From contig CAJNDS010002159.1 of NCBI GenBank assembly GCA_905221605.1, forward strand, positions 248,001-312,000: a DNA stretch of 64,000 bases, given 5' to 3'. The notes under the pieces were generated by a model. It saw only the letters and a program-made list of their open reading frames with translations, made no database searches and was not told the DNA's origin. Of the stretch, positions 14,101-24,193 are shown piece by piece. The position numbers and the translations under genes are program-made. This DNA comes from Symbiodinium natans. Taxonomy: Eukaryota > Sar > Dinophyceae > Suessiales > Symbiodiniaceae. Within the stretch, counting starts at the first letter, position 1, and each line of letters starts with the position of its first letter.

Positions 14101-17100
14101 CAACAACCTTCAGATGTCAGGCGCGACACGCTGCTTATACGCTGTGGATTATTGCAAGAGTCGATATTTCCAAGGCCTTTTTGACTGCGCCAACGGCAAA
14201 TTGCTCCCAAAACCAAGGCATATGTGCTCAGACACCAGTTGTTAGTACCTCCTCGACGATTCACCCTCTTTGGGTAAACAGCTCTTCACAGTCAACATAG
14301 TCATACATGGACTGCTCATACATATGTTTGGCCTTTTGTTCTTCCTTCTCCAGTTGTGCTTCTTCTTCTTCTGCGCTAACCCTTTTTTGGGGAATACAGG
14401 AATCCATACCAGGAGCACAACAATTTGGCCAAAACTCATTACTCGGACCATTGTCCTCCACATTTGTGTCCTCTCCCTCCCCCAAACCCTGCATGTCTTC
14501 CTCAACAATTTCAGGGCGGACTCTCCTACTGCTTGCGAAGTGAGCGCAAGGAGCCCGCACGAACATGCAGCGATGAGGCTGGACTTTCCAGCTTCAGCGC
14601 CGGTTCAGGCGGCGGCGGAAGCAGAGGATCATCCCCCGCAACAGCTTCCAGAGCCGGCCTCTTGCTGCGAACCCTTTGTTTGGGAGGCAGTTCCTTGTGC
14701 TTCCACCCAGTGCCCGCCAGGGAGGTCATCGCATGGACCAAGCAGCAACGCAGGCTGCGTGCGATCGACCCGTTGCCGACCCTTTTTGGTTCCATCCCAG
14801 CAGTTCCCAGGGACGACGTTTCACATGCACTTGAGCACCAGAGGGAAGTAGCCTTAGGCGATAAACCCAGCTCCCTTTCAGCTTTATGCCACCGCAGCAT
14901 TGCCCAGTGACGAGCAGCAAGTGCCCAATATGCTGGTCTCAGTCGCGCCTCCTTTAGGAGCGAACGAACACCGCGTTTAAAGAAACCAACACGTGACTCT
15001 GCACGCCCATTGGTTTGTGGCTTCGCAGAAAGATCGGAATCGTGCATTGACGAACTCTCCAGCCCTGTCCGAGTGGATTCTCAACACCGGATAACCCTGT
15101 CTTTGCAGGCGCACCAGCATCCTTTGAACTGCAGCCAACACGGTAGACTGTTGTTTGTCCACTATGGGCTCCACCATAACAAAGTTGACCGTCCGAACAG
15201 GCTGAGTCAAGTGATCCGTCAGCTCCTTCCAGGACTTCTCAGAGGTTTGTGTTTTTGACACCTCTGCCTCCAGAACTGGTGCGGGCTCCACCGGTGCGGA
15301 ACCTTCCTCTTCGAAGTTTGCGGCTTCATCACCGAGCCACTCTCCAACACCAGCGCCTGCGTCTACCACTGGATCATCCACCTCGCCCGTCTCTTTATCC
15401 TCCTCTTCAGGAGGGCGACCCACATTTGGATCTAACGTTGCAAACTGATAAACACCGATAACAGCGTGTCGAGGCTTCTGCTGGTGAGCATCCTTGGAGC
15501 ATTTGTACGGACCTGCAAGGTCCAAAGACAAGGCATACCCGTCACCATGCTTCCTTCGCAAGTGGCGGCGCTCTTTCCCAGCAGCAGACACACAGATTTG
15601 ACAATCACGTCGAACAGGGATATGCCCCCTCAGGCAATGATCACGAAAGGCCCGCTCATCCGCCGTTAACCTTCGCAATATCCCCTTCTTGTCTTGATAA
15701 TTTTGAACTGTAGTCTCCCGCTCAGCCTCGCTTTCTTGCAACCTGTGACGTATCCGTTTCACCAGCCCAGACGCCCGCCGCGCCCATGCGGAGGACTGAC
15801 CAATACGTCAGGCACTAATTCCTCTTCAGCAGGTGTCTTTCCCATATCACCTCTTTCCATCCTTCCCATCAAACCTGATGATGGCCTCTCAGCTGGTGCA
15901 GCTTCACGAAGATCCGGCAGCGATGGTGGTCTCCTTGTGACTTCGCCACTCCTATCCACTCAGCTCGCAGGAAGGCTGGACGGTCTCGATTGCCTCAGTC
16001 TCACCTCCTCTTGTGCTCGCTCGCTCCAGAAAGGATTTGCTGCTTCCATCGGAGCCAGTTCACCACCAGCCTCAGATTCCGGCTGCACCCTTGCAACCTC
16101 TCTCCCATCCATCAGAGCTTGTACAGCGGGCATCTGCTGTCCTCCTTCTCCCCCATCACCAGCACTCCCTTCGGCATCATTGGCCTGCGGTGGCAGTCCA
16201 GGTTCAGAACGACGGCGCCGCATGTCCATTGCCGAAAACAACGTTAGAATTTTTTACTCAACCCACAGGGAGCCTAATTTGGGCTCATAACCTACGAGGG
16301 CAACCGAGGGGGGACGGGGAACCAAATTATCAACCCCAACAATTGCCAAATTTCCTCTCCCTGGACCAGCCAACACCAAAACCCAACACACAGAAGAGTT
16401 CCTTTTCAACGAAAGGCGCACTGCCCATCTTGAGCCAAATAGAATGCGGGTCATTGCCCTTTCACAACCTTTCAAGAATCCTGTCCCATCTCCGCACCCT
16501 AAACCCTAAAACCCTAAACCTTAAACCCTAAACCCTAAACCCTCAAAACCAAACCCTGAACCCTAAACCCTGAACCCTGAACCCTGAACCCTGAACCCTA
16601 AACCCTGAACCCTGAACCCTAAACCCTAAACCCACATGGTGTCAGGACGGCAAGCCCGGCGTCGGCATCTGGGACCTTTACGAATTAGAGCTCGTTTTGG
16701 AGCTGCAGAGAATTTCGGTGTTTCTGACGACTCCCTCAGTGAATTTGCTGACACTCCGTCGGTGCTGACCCTCAAAACCGTGTAAACCCCGTAAACCACA
16801 TAAACCCAAAAAAACCCTATAGACCCTAAAAAAGGATGGTGTTTCTGCCAGAAGACGCTCGGATGCAAGGCATGGTTGGAGGTGCTTCTTGGACACGAAA
16901 TTGGTTGACATTTGACAACAGACATCCAGGCATGTTTATGATGTTCTTGTCTCGACAGAGCAAGTGTCGGTCAGCTTCTGGGGTGCACAGCTTCAAGACA
17001 GGAAATTGTGAGAGCATGGATCATTCGGCTTGTTATGACAGGCAAACTCTTCAGGCTCTTTAGGCTTGAATGCTGTGCCGATAGCACTGCCAGGTTACTT

Positions 17101-18404
17101 CAAGGATTACAAGCTGTCCTACGAGGACCGCTGCGGTGGGTACAAGGTATGGTATAGGAAAACGCTGGTGCCCAAATTTATGGATGGCGGAAGGGAGAGG
17201 CACGGGGCAGGGCGGGGGAACGGAGGGTCACGAAGTATGACGTATAAGTACGAAGAAAGTAGGGAGCAGCAGGTGTGTTTTTTGCTTACAGTTTCTCGTT
17301 TGGTCGCCCGACTTCTCCTGTGGCCGTTAAGAATCCTCTTCCACTTTCTGCACTTCCCTGTTTGACTTCCTGCGATTCTGCACCTCTTGCATTGTCCATC
17401 GTGTGCACTTGTTGTCCTGGCCAGTCTGGTGTCATAGCTTTCATGGCTTGTGCCGTTCCCGGCGTGCCTTGGAATCAAGGCTCTCTTAGCTCCTGCATTC
17501 TTCCCATCGCATTCTTTTCGCATTTCGCTTCTTTCAGTTCATTCTGATTCATAGTAGGCTGTCAGGTTAATAACATTTTCAAACTGTCCGGGTCACGGGA
17601 GCCTTTCCTCAAAGTCCTCCATAAGCCAACCAACCAAAGGCCCACAAGACTCTGATGTTTCGGATTGCAGAGAATACCAGGTTTGCTCGCCTTTTGTGAT
17701 GCGCCTCATGATGTTGAGTGGCAAGGGCACATGGCATGGACTGGTTGAAGGCAGCAGGAAACCGAGATGAGGTCAGGCTACAGAAATCCGAACGTGCCGT
17801 TGCTGTTGACGTTGTGAGGATGACAGCCTCCTTTGGTTCAAGACCGACGAGGCTTGCCGGTCTCTTCTGGTAGCGAATATACTGCAAGATTCGCAGCCTT
17901 GACCTGAAGGCTCTGCATACAGATCCGGAGTTCAAGAAATACTTCGATCTCTATGGTCAGGACATGATGTGCCCATAGGGTGATGCATCCTTTGCTCTTG
18001 AAGAGACACGAGTGCTGAGGCGCTGCAGAGTGGTTCTGCATATACCGTTAGATACCGTCTTGCCGATGTCGATGCTCGAAGGACCAGGCGGCTTTCTTCA
18101 AGGACTATGCGAAGGCAAAGCCTTGGACGTCTTTGCCGTTGTGCATATCATTGCGTTCTGTCGCACAACATGCCCCATTCTTCCTCGCCTTTCTTCTGCT
18201 GGCCATGGTTTCTGAGCTCATGGTTGAGGGATAGCTCTAAAGGCATGCTTCGAGAACAGATGTGTGGAAGATGTGTGGAAGTTGCCTGTATGAGCTTGCA
18301 GATGCAGATGTGTGGGGTGTGGCTGTGGCCGTGGGTGCCAGGCTCACAAGAAGTTGAGCGAACTGGGGGCCAAATTTGAGCCAGAGCAAGGTCTCAAGAT
18401 TTAA
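8122..18404 (+). CDS. APX: Class I haem peroxidase, ascorbate peroxidase type, split into at least 18 small exons (5' end missing)
   Basis: Reduces H2O2 using haem; plastid or cytosolic location cannot be told because the N-terminus is missing. Exons: 8122-8146, 8322-about 8355, 8467-8494, 8615-8647, 8737-8766, 8902-8936, 9101-9129, 9404-9451, 9563-9620, 9746-9799, 10039-10087, 10571-10632, 10739-10777, 10836-10880, about 16855-16920, 17094-about 17125, 17897-17960, 18082-18114, 18342-18404 (TAA). Motifs in order: distal VRLAWH (Arg, Trp, His present), GGANG, IRFPSE, GANAGLDKAR, ISWADLIQLA, ATAIE.AGGP, YGR, GLPDAEPPFG, HLRNVF, proximal LSGAHTIGRA, ERSG (ascorbate-contact Arg), GGASWTRNWLTFDNSYF, then AFFKDYAK and AHKKLSELGAKF at the C-terminus. 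Two junctions are unresolved: 8355/8467 is out of phase, and an exon between 17125 and 17897 may be missing. The intron from 10881 carries a copia element. All catalytic residues are present, so the gene is probably functional. Confidence 0.9.
10571..10632 (+). CDS. APX: Peroxidase proximal-histidine exon
   Basis: Reads GFSDQEIVALSGAHTIGRA followed by FK. The histidine in SGAHTIGR is the haem iron ligand. Acceptor is CAAG|GC. The donor is GA (AAG|GAGC), and the next exon at 10739 begins GAG CGC AGT GGC, giving FKERSG as in ascorbate peroxidases. Confidence 0.9.
10981..11055. repeat. Telomere-like CCCTAAA tract (left half of a split tract)
   Basis: About ten degenerate CCCTAAA or CCCTAGA units inside a peroxidase intron. 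It ends in CCCTA at 11051-11055, directly against the left LTR. The tract resumes on the far side of the element at 16497, so the element interrupted one original array. Confidence 0.9.
11051..11055. other. Target-site duplication, left copy (CCCTA)
   Basis: Five bases identical to 16497-16501 flank the two LTRs. Five base pairs is the usual duplication length for Ty1/copia integrase. Because the target is itself a CCCTAAA repeat, a chance match is possible, but both LTR ends are independently defined. Confidence 0.8.
11056..11253 (-). repeat. 3' LTR of the copia element
   Basis: 198 bp, matching 16293-16496 end to end except for about 11 substitutions and a missing TTGCCC. On the element strand it begins TGCGGAGATGG and ends GCAACC..GTA, so the ends are TG..TA rather than the common TG..CA. 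Confidence 0.92.
11254..11268 (-). other. Polypurine tract of the copia element
   Basis: On the minus strand GGGACAGGGGAG ends exactly where the 3' LTR starts with TG. Position and composition fit the plus-strand primer of LTR retrotransposons. Confidence 0.65.
11460..12182 (-). pseudogene. Copia polyprotein C-terminal tail
   Basis: A 240-residue open stretch following RNase H. It includes the LADLLTKLMSG region typical of the end of copia pol (the ALTKPL region), then two hydrophobic segments and a Cys/His cluster (CMHASSDCDV followed by CKRC). The hydrophobic and cysteine part is not in classical Ty1 or copia and may be an addition specific to this lineage. Its frame differs from that of the RNase H segment upstream, so the polyprotein is frameshifted here. 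Confidence 0.6.
12010..12700 (-). pseudogene. Copia connection domain and RNase H
   Basis: 12402-12700 reads GALGEFLWVALKTRPDLAF, the segment that joins reverse transcriptase to RNase H in copia pol. 12010-12564 in another frame reads VIWATQRQSTVALSTAEAEL, the RNase H core with its catalytic Glu. The frame change between them is a disabling shift. This part keeps the element's own minus orientation. Confidence 0.85.
12697..13115 (+). pseudogene. Inverted block 1: C-terminal half of copia reverse transcriptase
   Basis: On the + strand, opposite to the rest of the element, this reads VRKALYGLVESPAAW, then ADPSLF, then the catalytic LDVDDFLLAG (equivalent of YVDD, here with Asp-Asp kept and Tyr replaced by Leu-Asp-Val context), then FLGVQIWY and a stop before EDFARDLLRRRGY. 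It ends near 13115, where the second inverted block begins. In normal pol order this follows, and does not precede, the block at 13115-14265. Confidence 0.85.
13115..14265 (+). pseudogene. Inverted block 2: pre-RT domain and N-terminal half of copia reverse transcriptase
   Basis: On the + strand, mostly one open frame of about 300 codons: a domain with VSLHRDSHNDKNHCNYV and FGDYKNGQFWIEDE, an acidic helical stretch, then VPSLVVFTRKQ, RRRARICACGK and, after a frameshift, WIIARVDISKAFLTAP (first catalytic Asp region of copia reverse transcriptase) and a PPRR stretch. The block stops before the KALYGL motif, which is found instead at the left end of block 1. Confidence 0.82.
14242..14566 (-). 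pseudogene. Copia polyprotein linker between integrase and reverse transcriptase
   Basis: About 100 residues, rich in Glu and Gln (EEEEAQLEKEEQ), on the minus strand after the integrase. It has no recognised domain. The right breakpoint of the inverted polymerase block falls at its end, near 14265. Confidence 0.5.
14526..15762 (-). pseudogene. Copia integrase, broken by an internal deletion
   Basis: The segment 14977-15762 has the zinc-binding HCLRGH..CQIC motif, the first catalytic Asp (LSLDLAGPY) and the second (RIHSDRAGEF). The third acidic residue lies in KPQTNGRAE, in a different frame at 14526-15047. The two frames meet near 15035: the residues expected between the RSFC stretch and PQTNGRAE are missing, so a small deletion removed them and shifted the frame. 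The 35-residue spacing of the catalytic triad is therefore lost. Confidence 0.88.
15759..16241 (-). pseudogene. Copia polyprotein N-terminal (gag-side) region
   Basis: It starts just inside the primer-binding site and reads a low-complexity Pro/Glu/Gly-rich stretch containing NPFWSERAQEEVRLRQ. There is an in-frame stop at 15960 followed by another 66 open codons, then a frameshift into the integrase frame near 15760. There is no CCHC zinc knuckle, so the gag assignment rests on position only. Confidence 0.55.
16281..16292 (-). other. Primer-binding site matching the initiator tRNA-Met anticodon arm
   Basis: The 12 bases directly next to the 5' LTR read GGGCTCATAACC on the + strand, so the element strand is complementary to the anticodon stem-loop of initiator tRNA-Met and not to a tRNA 3' end. 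Priming by a cleaved half-tRNA at the same place is known for Drosophila copia. No match to a CCA-terminated tRNA end is visible here. Confidence 0.7.
16293..16496 (-). repeat. 5' LTR of the copia element
   Basis: 204 bp, the partner of 11056-11253. Its outer end CTCCGCA is followed at once by CCCTA and then more CCCTAAA repeats. Confidence 0.92.
16497..16640. repeat. Telomere-like CCCTAAA/CCCTGAA tract (right half, with target duplication)
   Basis: The tract continues the one at 10981. Its first five bases, CCCTA, are the right target-site copy. Most units are CCCTAAA or CCCTGAA. Confidence 0.88.
16855..18404 (+). CDS. APX: Peroxidase 3' exons downstream of the retrotransposon
   Basis: The exon ending at 16920 reads MVGGASWTRNWLTFDN and joins through a GA donor to 17094 (A|GT), restoring the invariant DNSYF. 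17897-17960 reads LDLKALHTDPEFKKYFDLYG and joins through GA to 18082 (DQAAFFKDYAK). That exon joins through GC to 18342 (AHKKLSELGAKFEPEQGLKI and stop). These exons lie beyond the 5.4-kb insertion, so the gene is whole only if the whole intron is removed. Confidence 0.87.
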
Positions 18405-21400
18405 GGCTTAAGGCTCGAGGTAAGGCTCGGTAAGACCGTGTGCAGTGGCGGGGGAGCGGGGGCCGCTTGGACCCCCGTGGATGTGAGACGGCCTGGGTGA
18501 AACTCCTCTCGCTGATGCTTTGGACTGTACAGCGCTGTACAGAGCAAAAGCCGGGGCCATTTCTTCAAAGCTCCTTCTTTAGCTCCTTCTTTGCATCAAA
18601 GAGATTTCCGAGAAGAGAATCGAAAGAGAATCGAAGTAGGGTCGGTTCGGGTCCACGAGTTCATTCATCTTGCAGCTCCTTCTTTTTTTCAGTTGGCTTG
18701 TTTGTCTTGTTTGGGGCCTTTGAAGAAGACAGACCGACTTTTTCTTTCTCTTGGCATCCTCACTGACCCGTCAAGCTTTGGACCCTGTGAGGAAGCTCAG
18801 CCACATAGACACATCGCAAAAGAGTTTGTCAAGCTGTCCTTTTTGCTGCACGGCCGACGCGCCTCACAGGAGAGGAGCCCTCGAACTCGTTTCGGGCTCC
18901 TGCAGACCTGCTGCTGGCCGAAAAGTTGAGAGTGGTTCTTGTCGGTTTGGTTGCCTGTTCTGGTTGAGCCTCGTGGTCTTTCCCTTGCTGCAGAGTTACA
19001 GCTTTCGCTGCCGGCAGAAGTGGCAGAATAGCTAGTGTAGCTAGTGCACTCAGCTCGATGGTCTGCCGAGTTCTAATCCTGTGGTTGTGCCATGCTTTTG
19101 ATTTGACCTTTGGCTCAGAGCTGTGGTTCCACCATGACCCAGTTACTCGAGATCGAACTTCCGTGAACCCTTCTGGAGCAGATCAGGCCTCCACTCGCAT
19201 AAAAAGGGTTCATGATGTGAAGTCGCAATGAGTTTTTCAACTTTCGTGCGCCGCAGACTGGTTTGTTACCCGGCCAGGCGACAGTACAGCAAGCGATGAA
19301 GCCGTGGCGATGGCAGTGCTCGGCATGCTTGGTGGTACCATCTAAGCAGAAGCAGCTACATCATTCAGAGCTTTGAACCCGGCCGCTTGTGATGCCAAGA
19401 TCGCGAACCAGAAAGATCCAGGTTTAGAAGCATGTGCGTTGCTTGTTTAAGCAAGAAAATGAGGAGCGCTTGGCAGCGCCAAGGCTTCGTGGAGTCGTAG
19501 ACCTTGGGACTGTCCTGCAGCATTTGTCGGCAGAGTCTGCCAGGTGCCTGGTGCTGCCGCTGTTTTTATTGAGCCTTGGTGTGACATGGTGGAGGTAAGC
19601 TTCGGGGCAAGAAGTCAACACGATGTCTTCGTCGTGCAGTTCGTAGGTTGGTGCCAAAGGACAATTTCAGGTTTGGCCCAGGTGTTTGGCCTCAGGTGCT
19701 TGGCGTTTTGTGCCCAGGCAGAGCTCAACAGCACTTATCACCAGCTCGGCCGTTCGTTCTGGCTCGGGCATGCGAACCGAGGCCTCTTGAGGGTTAGGAC
19801 TTGCGAGTGTTGGGTTTTCCGTGGCTTAAGTCGCGAGGTTTGCATGCAGATTCAGTGCTTTGCTGTGCTGAGAAAGCGAGAAGGCATCGGGGATTCAGTT
19901 TCGCAGCAGGCCCTGAGCAGCATCGTCTCGAGTGTGTGGCTCAGCTGCACTGAACGGTTGGAGCATCTGCTTGCAGACGACTTCCGCGCCCGAGACTAGT
20001 GACTAGGGCACTTTCGACCATCGGGCTTGACTGCTGGCTGTGGCTGTGTGAGCCAAGGATAGAGAGAGTGCGGGAGCACAGGCCCAGCATCAACCGAAGA
20101 CCTCAAGTTAGCAAAGAGTTTGCCGCTGTGCTGCAAGCATGGAAGGTCCGGCACGAGGCTTGTTAAGCTGTGTTTTGACTGATTCTGTTCAAGTAGCCTG
20201 CCGTTGAAAACGCGGTTGCCAAAAGTTGAACAAAGCCTTTGATGCATTTTCCACCTCTGTGTTGACTGCATCCCGAGCTGAGGAGGAAGCCTTGGAATCC
20301 AGGCGTCCCAAGGGCGACATGGGTAGCTTGTAGAAGAAATTTGGGAGGCTTCTGGAGCATCCTTGTTGTGGTAATCTACACAACGACCTGGCTTCACGTT
20401 CTTGGTGTTCTTGGCATCTTCAGGGTGGTGGAAGCTCTTCCTCTCGAAAGCCTGTGTTGGACATTGCAAGTTCGGATGTTTCCTCGAAGAAGCGCACGTT
20501 TTGCCTGCATGCTCTGGCTGATCTCCTTAAAAGTTGTGCCATTGTTGTGCCTGACACCGAGTCGGAGGTCTAAGAGCCTCATAGAGCCTCAGAGCCTCAG
20601 AGCCTGAGGGCCCAAGAGCCTCTAAGAGGTCGAAGAGCCCAAAAAGGGGTTTCAGTTTGCTTCCCTCGTGTGCTTGTGCAGCTCAGGTCGCCGGATTCGC
20701 GAGTTCTTCCATTCAGCGAGACACTTGGACTGACTGGAGATTTTTTTTGTACCTCATAGTAACTTAGTACCTCCCCCCCCCCCAAGGCCCCTGCTGACAG
20801 TATCGGTTGGGTGCAGGAGTGCTCCTTGGCGCGTTCTCGTGCATTGCGAGGATCTACAGCTTGGGCCACCTTCGGGGTCTTCTGGGTCTTTCTGGCGCTG
20901 GCTAGACGCTTGTCCGCGATCAAAGTTGTGACTGGCTGCGGCCAGGCCTTCAAACACTTGCGGCCCCGTCTTAGTCTTACACATCTCCGAATGTAGAAGT
21001 GCATGACGCTGCAGCCCCAAAAGAGCCGAAGCATGCATTGAGGGTATGCTGAAAGGAACAGGCGGGACACCCAGTGGGAGCAGAAACGTGAAGCTCTTCA
21101 ATGCCAAGTGTTGGGTGCTGCACGGAGCTTCGACCCGAGGCTACTTGCTGTACTCCCGGCAGAATCTCAAATACTGGAGCTGTCCTGAGCTGGGCAGGGA
21201 GATCGGGAGATGATGCCTCCAACCTTTCAGATCTTTGAGCCATGCCTCGGTGACACTCCGCAATGATCGCACAGGGCTCAAGGCCAAACTTAAGCGATCC
21301 TGGCAACTGATCCTAGCGGCTAGGGTTTTTTGTCTACCCTTCTCAGGTTGCCTCTCTAAAAGCCGTTGGTTGTTGGCCTTCGGCATGAAATGCACCCCAC

Positions 21401-22247
21401 TCGAGCCTTCTGATCGTCTAGGACAGGACATGAGAGGACCAGAGACCATAAAGGATTTTGGGTTCGAAGCCGTAGAAGCTCAAAGCACGTAGAGCAGGCA
21501 AGTGTTGGCTAGTGACCTGAGTGACCTGAAACTGAGCGTCAAGCCGGGCTTCGCTGGAGAAGCGAGTCGTCTCAGTGTTCGAGTCAAGTCCCAGAGTTCC
21601 TAGACTGCGCGAGAGGAAACGTCTTGGATAGGTGGTCCTGTAAACTGCCATGAGAGTGTCAGTATGTGTAAGTCATTGACTTCGCCCTTTGCAAGATCTG
21701 ACCATGAATGGGCTCCTGCAGCTCCTCGCAGATGCTAAGGTGGCAGCACATCTTCTCAATGTGCTTCTGGATATTCATTGCCGTGGTGTCGCTCGAACTG
21801 CATAGTCGCTCGTGCATAGTCGCTGGCAGCTCTTCGAATGAGCAGCTCTTGACCTCTCGCGCCCACTGCAAATGAGACTAGCTATGCCCTTCAGAACTTT
21901 CGTAGGCACTGCATGATCTCAGCAAGTTACCACTTAGCCAAATTCCGATATTTCCTTACCTGTTAAGCTACCGGTGTGTGGCACTTGGGAGATGCACTTG
22001 ATTTTGAAGCTTTCAGATCTCACATCGCCAGCAAAGGTTGTGAAAGCCTGAGGTTAGACGTCTAAGCATTTATGCTAAGCCTTGTGTTGGAATTGATAGA
22101 AGAATCCAACCTCCACACTCGAAGGTATCTTGGCATTGTCGATGCACAATCAGATGCAGATGCAGTAGACGACTGGCTGGACGGGTACATTGTTGAACTC
22201 ATCCTGTCCATGGACACCTGACTAGATATTGGTGCAGAGATGGACTT

Positions 22248-22281
<34 letters not shown>

Positions 22282-24083
22282 GAGCTGGGTGGAGCCATAC
22301 ATGCTGGAAGGAAGGGAGCGAGAGAGCGAGAGAGCGAGAGGAGAATCGAGTTGCCCGCACCAGGGTTCCAGTCACCTTGCCGCGCTGAGGAAAACATCTT
22401 CCTGTATGTTCCACGGCTGCATCCAAGGCAGTTTGGGCTCTCAGCAAGGGGTTTGGGTGTAGCCGTGCATCTGCGAACATTGAGGAGATGATCCTTGTCT
22501 CGTTCCGGGTGCCTCCGAGATGTGCCAGGAAGATTCTTTTTGCCACTCGGCCAAAAGTGGTGAGTGGCAGTGGGCAGCAAAGTTGGCTCGCCGAGGTCAC
22601 ATCCTTCTTCCAGATGTTCTTTCAGATGCCTGCTTGCATCAAGCTGGGTCGACCAGAACACAAGGTTGGCAAGTCGCTCTCGTGGTCCACTTCAGCAGCC
22701 GCTGGCACTCAGTACACATCTCGCTTGACTCAGCACCTTCTTTCCTCGCTTGGCAGTTCCTCTCCATCTGCGGGGTCCAGGATTCGTTACAGCGGCTTTG
22801 TTGGAGCTACCCCTGTGTTAGGACGGCATCCTTGTGCCCAAACACTTTGAGTTGGGTTTAGTAGGCTTTCTCCATGCCATTTGGGATTTCGGGCGTGGCG
22901 CACTAAGGCTTGCATATCCCCTTTGAAGGTTTCGGGTTTGGCATGTTATGTTCCATTTGGGATACGTCTCAAACCTCACAGAAAGAGGTGCCAAACGATT
23001 GCCGTGATGTGTCAAGGTCGTGAACAGAGATGCCCAGTGAACTTGCCGGTGCACTTGATGGTGTTGGCTTGGCACTTCTTCAATCTAGGTGTTATGCTTG
23101 TTGCCGAAATGGTTGGGGCTGTAGCAGGCGCCCGGGCTTGCTTTGTCAGGTTAGGAGCGGCCTTGCCACTGCTACAAGATGCGGGAGGATTCGCCAAACA
23201 AACTGCCTTCCGGAGGGTATCACGTCGATAGACACGTTGTGGCAGTCATGAGGATGTGGCTCTTCATGTTCGTGGCGAGCTACTTGCAAGACATCAAAAG
23301 CCTGCCATACCTCCTGGGCGCCTGGCTGATTTACGATTCTTGGCTGCGTTCCAACAGCAAATTGGGCTTTCAGCCTGGGACTTGCAGCATTCGTGCGGGT
23401 TTTTGTGCATGTCCGTGCAGATCGGCGTGGCAAGCCTCCGTGAGGATGACCATGGCGGCAGCTGGGACTTTTTACCTTCGAGGTGTAGATAGGTGTAGTG
23501 AGAGGATGTTTCTACCTTTGCAGGGCGCGCAGAACGCTTTGTCTTCAAACTCCCAAAGCCGTCGAACTCTTGGGCCAGTAAGCATGGGCTATCATAAGTG
23601 CTCCTCATCTCCCCGTTCTCCTTTGACAGCCACGAAGGCTTCGAGCCGGAGAACTCTGACCTTTTCAAGGCGCTGCGAACGGGTCTGGGTCTGGGCCTCG
23701 AGTGAGTGAGCACTACAAGCTCTGACAGCAACAACAGCAAAGTTCATCGTTAAGGGTTTGGGATTCAGGGGTTCAGGGTTTAGGGTTTGGGGCACCTAGC
23801 AAGCTCTGAACTTCAATCCGATTTTGTCCTAAGTGTGGCGCCCACTGGAATTCTGCAGACCCAGCGTGCAAGGATTTTGCTCACATGTGGTGTGCATATC
23901 ACCCCCTTTTTTTTCCAAGGTAGCAGGCTCTTGCCGCAGTACCCCTCTGATGGGAGTGCCCGATCTGCAAACAAAGTGTGACCGAGCAGCCTTGGAGTCC
24001 GTTGCAGTCTCTGAAACTGAAGTAACTGGAGCCTCGAGTCCTGTATCGAATTGTTGCGGTCCGCTCTTCAGCGAACATTCAAG

Positions 24084-24193
24084 GCATGGTGCGCATTGTG
24101 GATGGCAAGCTGTGCATGACCATGGTCCTACCGGTGACGGTCTGTATTATATTCATCATGTTAGTCATGGAGGTGGACGTCACGCTTGCCAAG
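24084..24193 (+). CDS. Candidate exon with one membrane-spanning segment
   Basis: Preceded by TTCAAG|GC. An ATG at 24086 opens a frame reading MVRIVDGKLCMTMVLPVTV and then a strongly hydrophobic CIIFIMLVMEVDVTLAK. The frame is open for 42 codons. The hydrophobic core of about 15 residues would span a membrane. The donor is not clear (a GC lies shortly after). No family recognised. Confidence 0.3.

Larger units (their letters stand above)
11056..16496 (-). mobile_element. Ty1/copia LTR retrotransposon, degenerate and internally rearranged
   Basis: A 5441-bp element with direct LTRs, a CCCTA duplication, a primer site next to the 5' LTR (right end) and a purine tract next to the 3' LTR (left end). 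The minus-strand order is a gag-like N-terminus, integrase, reverse transcriptase, connection, RNase H and a Cys/His tail. Integrase before reverse transcriptase makes it copia rather than gypsy. The reading frame is broken many times and the polymerase core lies on the opposite strand, so it cannot move on its own. The LTRs differ at about 11 substitutions plus a 6-bp indel over about 200 bp, which suggests an old but not ancient insertion. It sits in a peroxidase intron, opposite to the gene. Confidence 0.93.

Noticed and set aside
17840-17897. An extra peroxidase exon at about 17847-17860 reading RRGLP before LDLKAL
   Set aside because: Residues and phase fit loosely, but the following intron would be under 40 bp and the borders would be AC-AG and GG-AG; not enough support.
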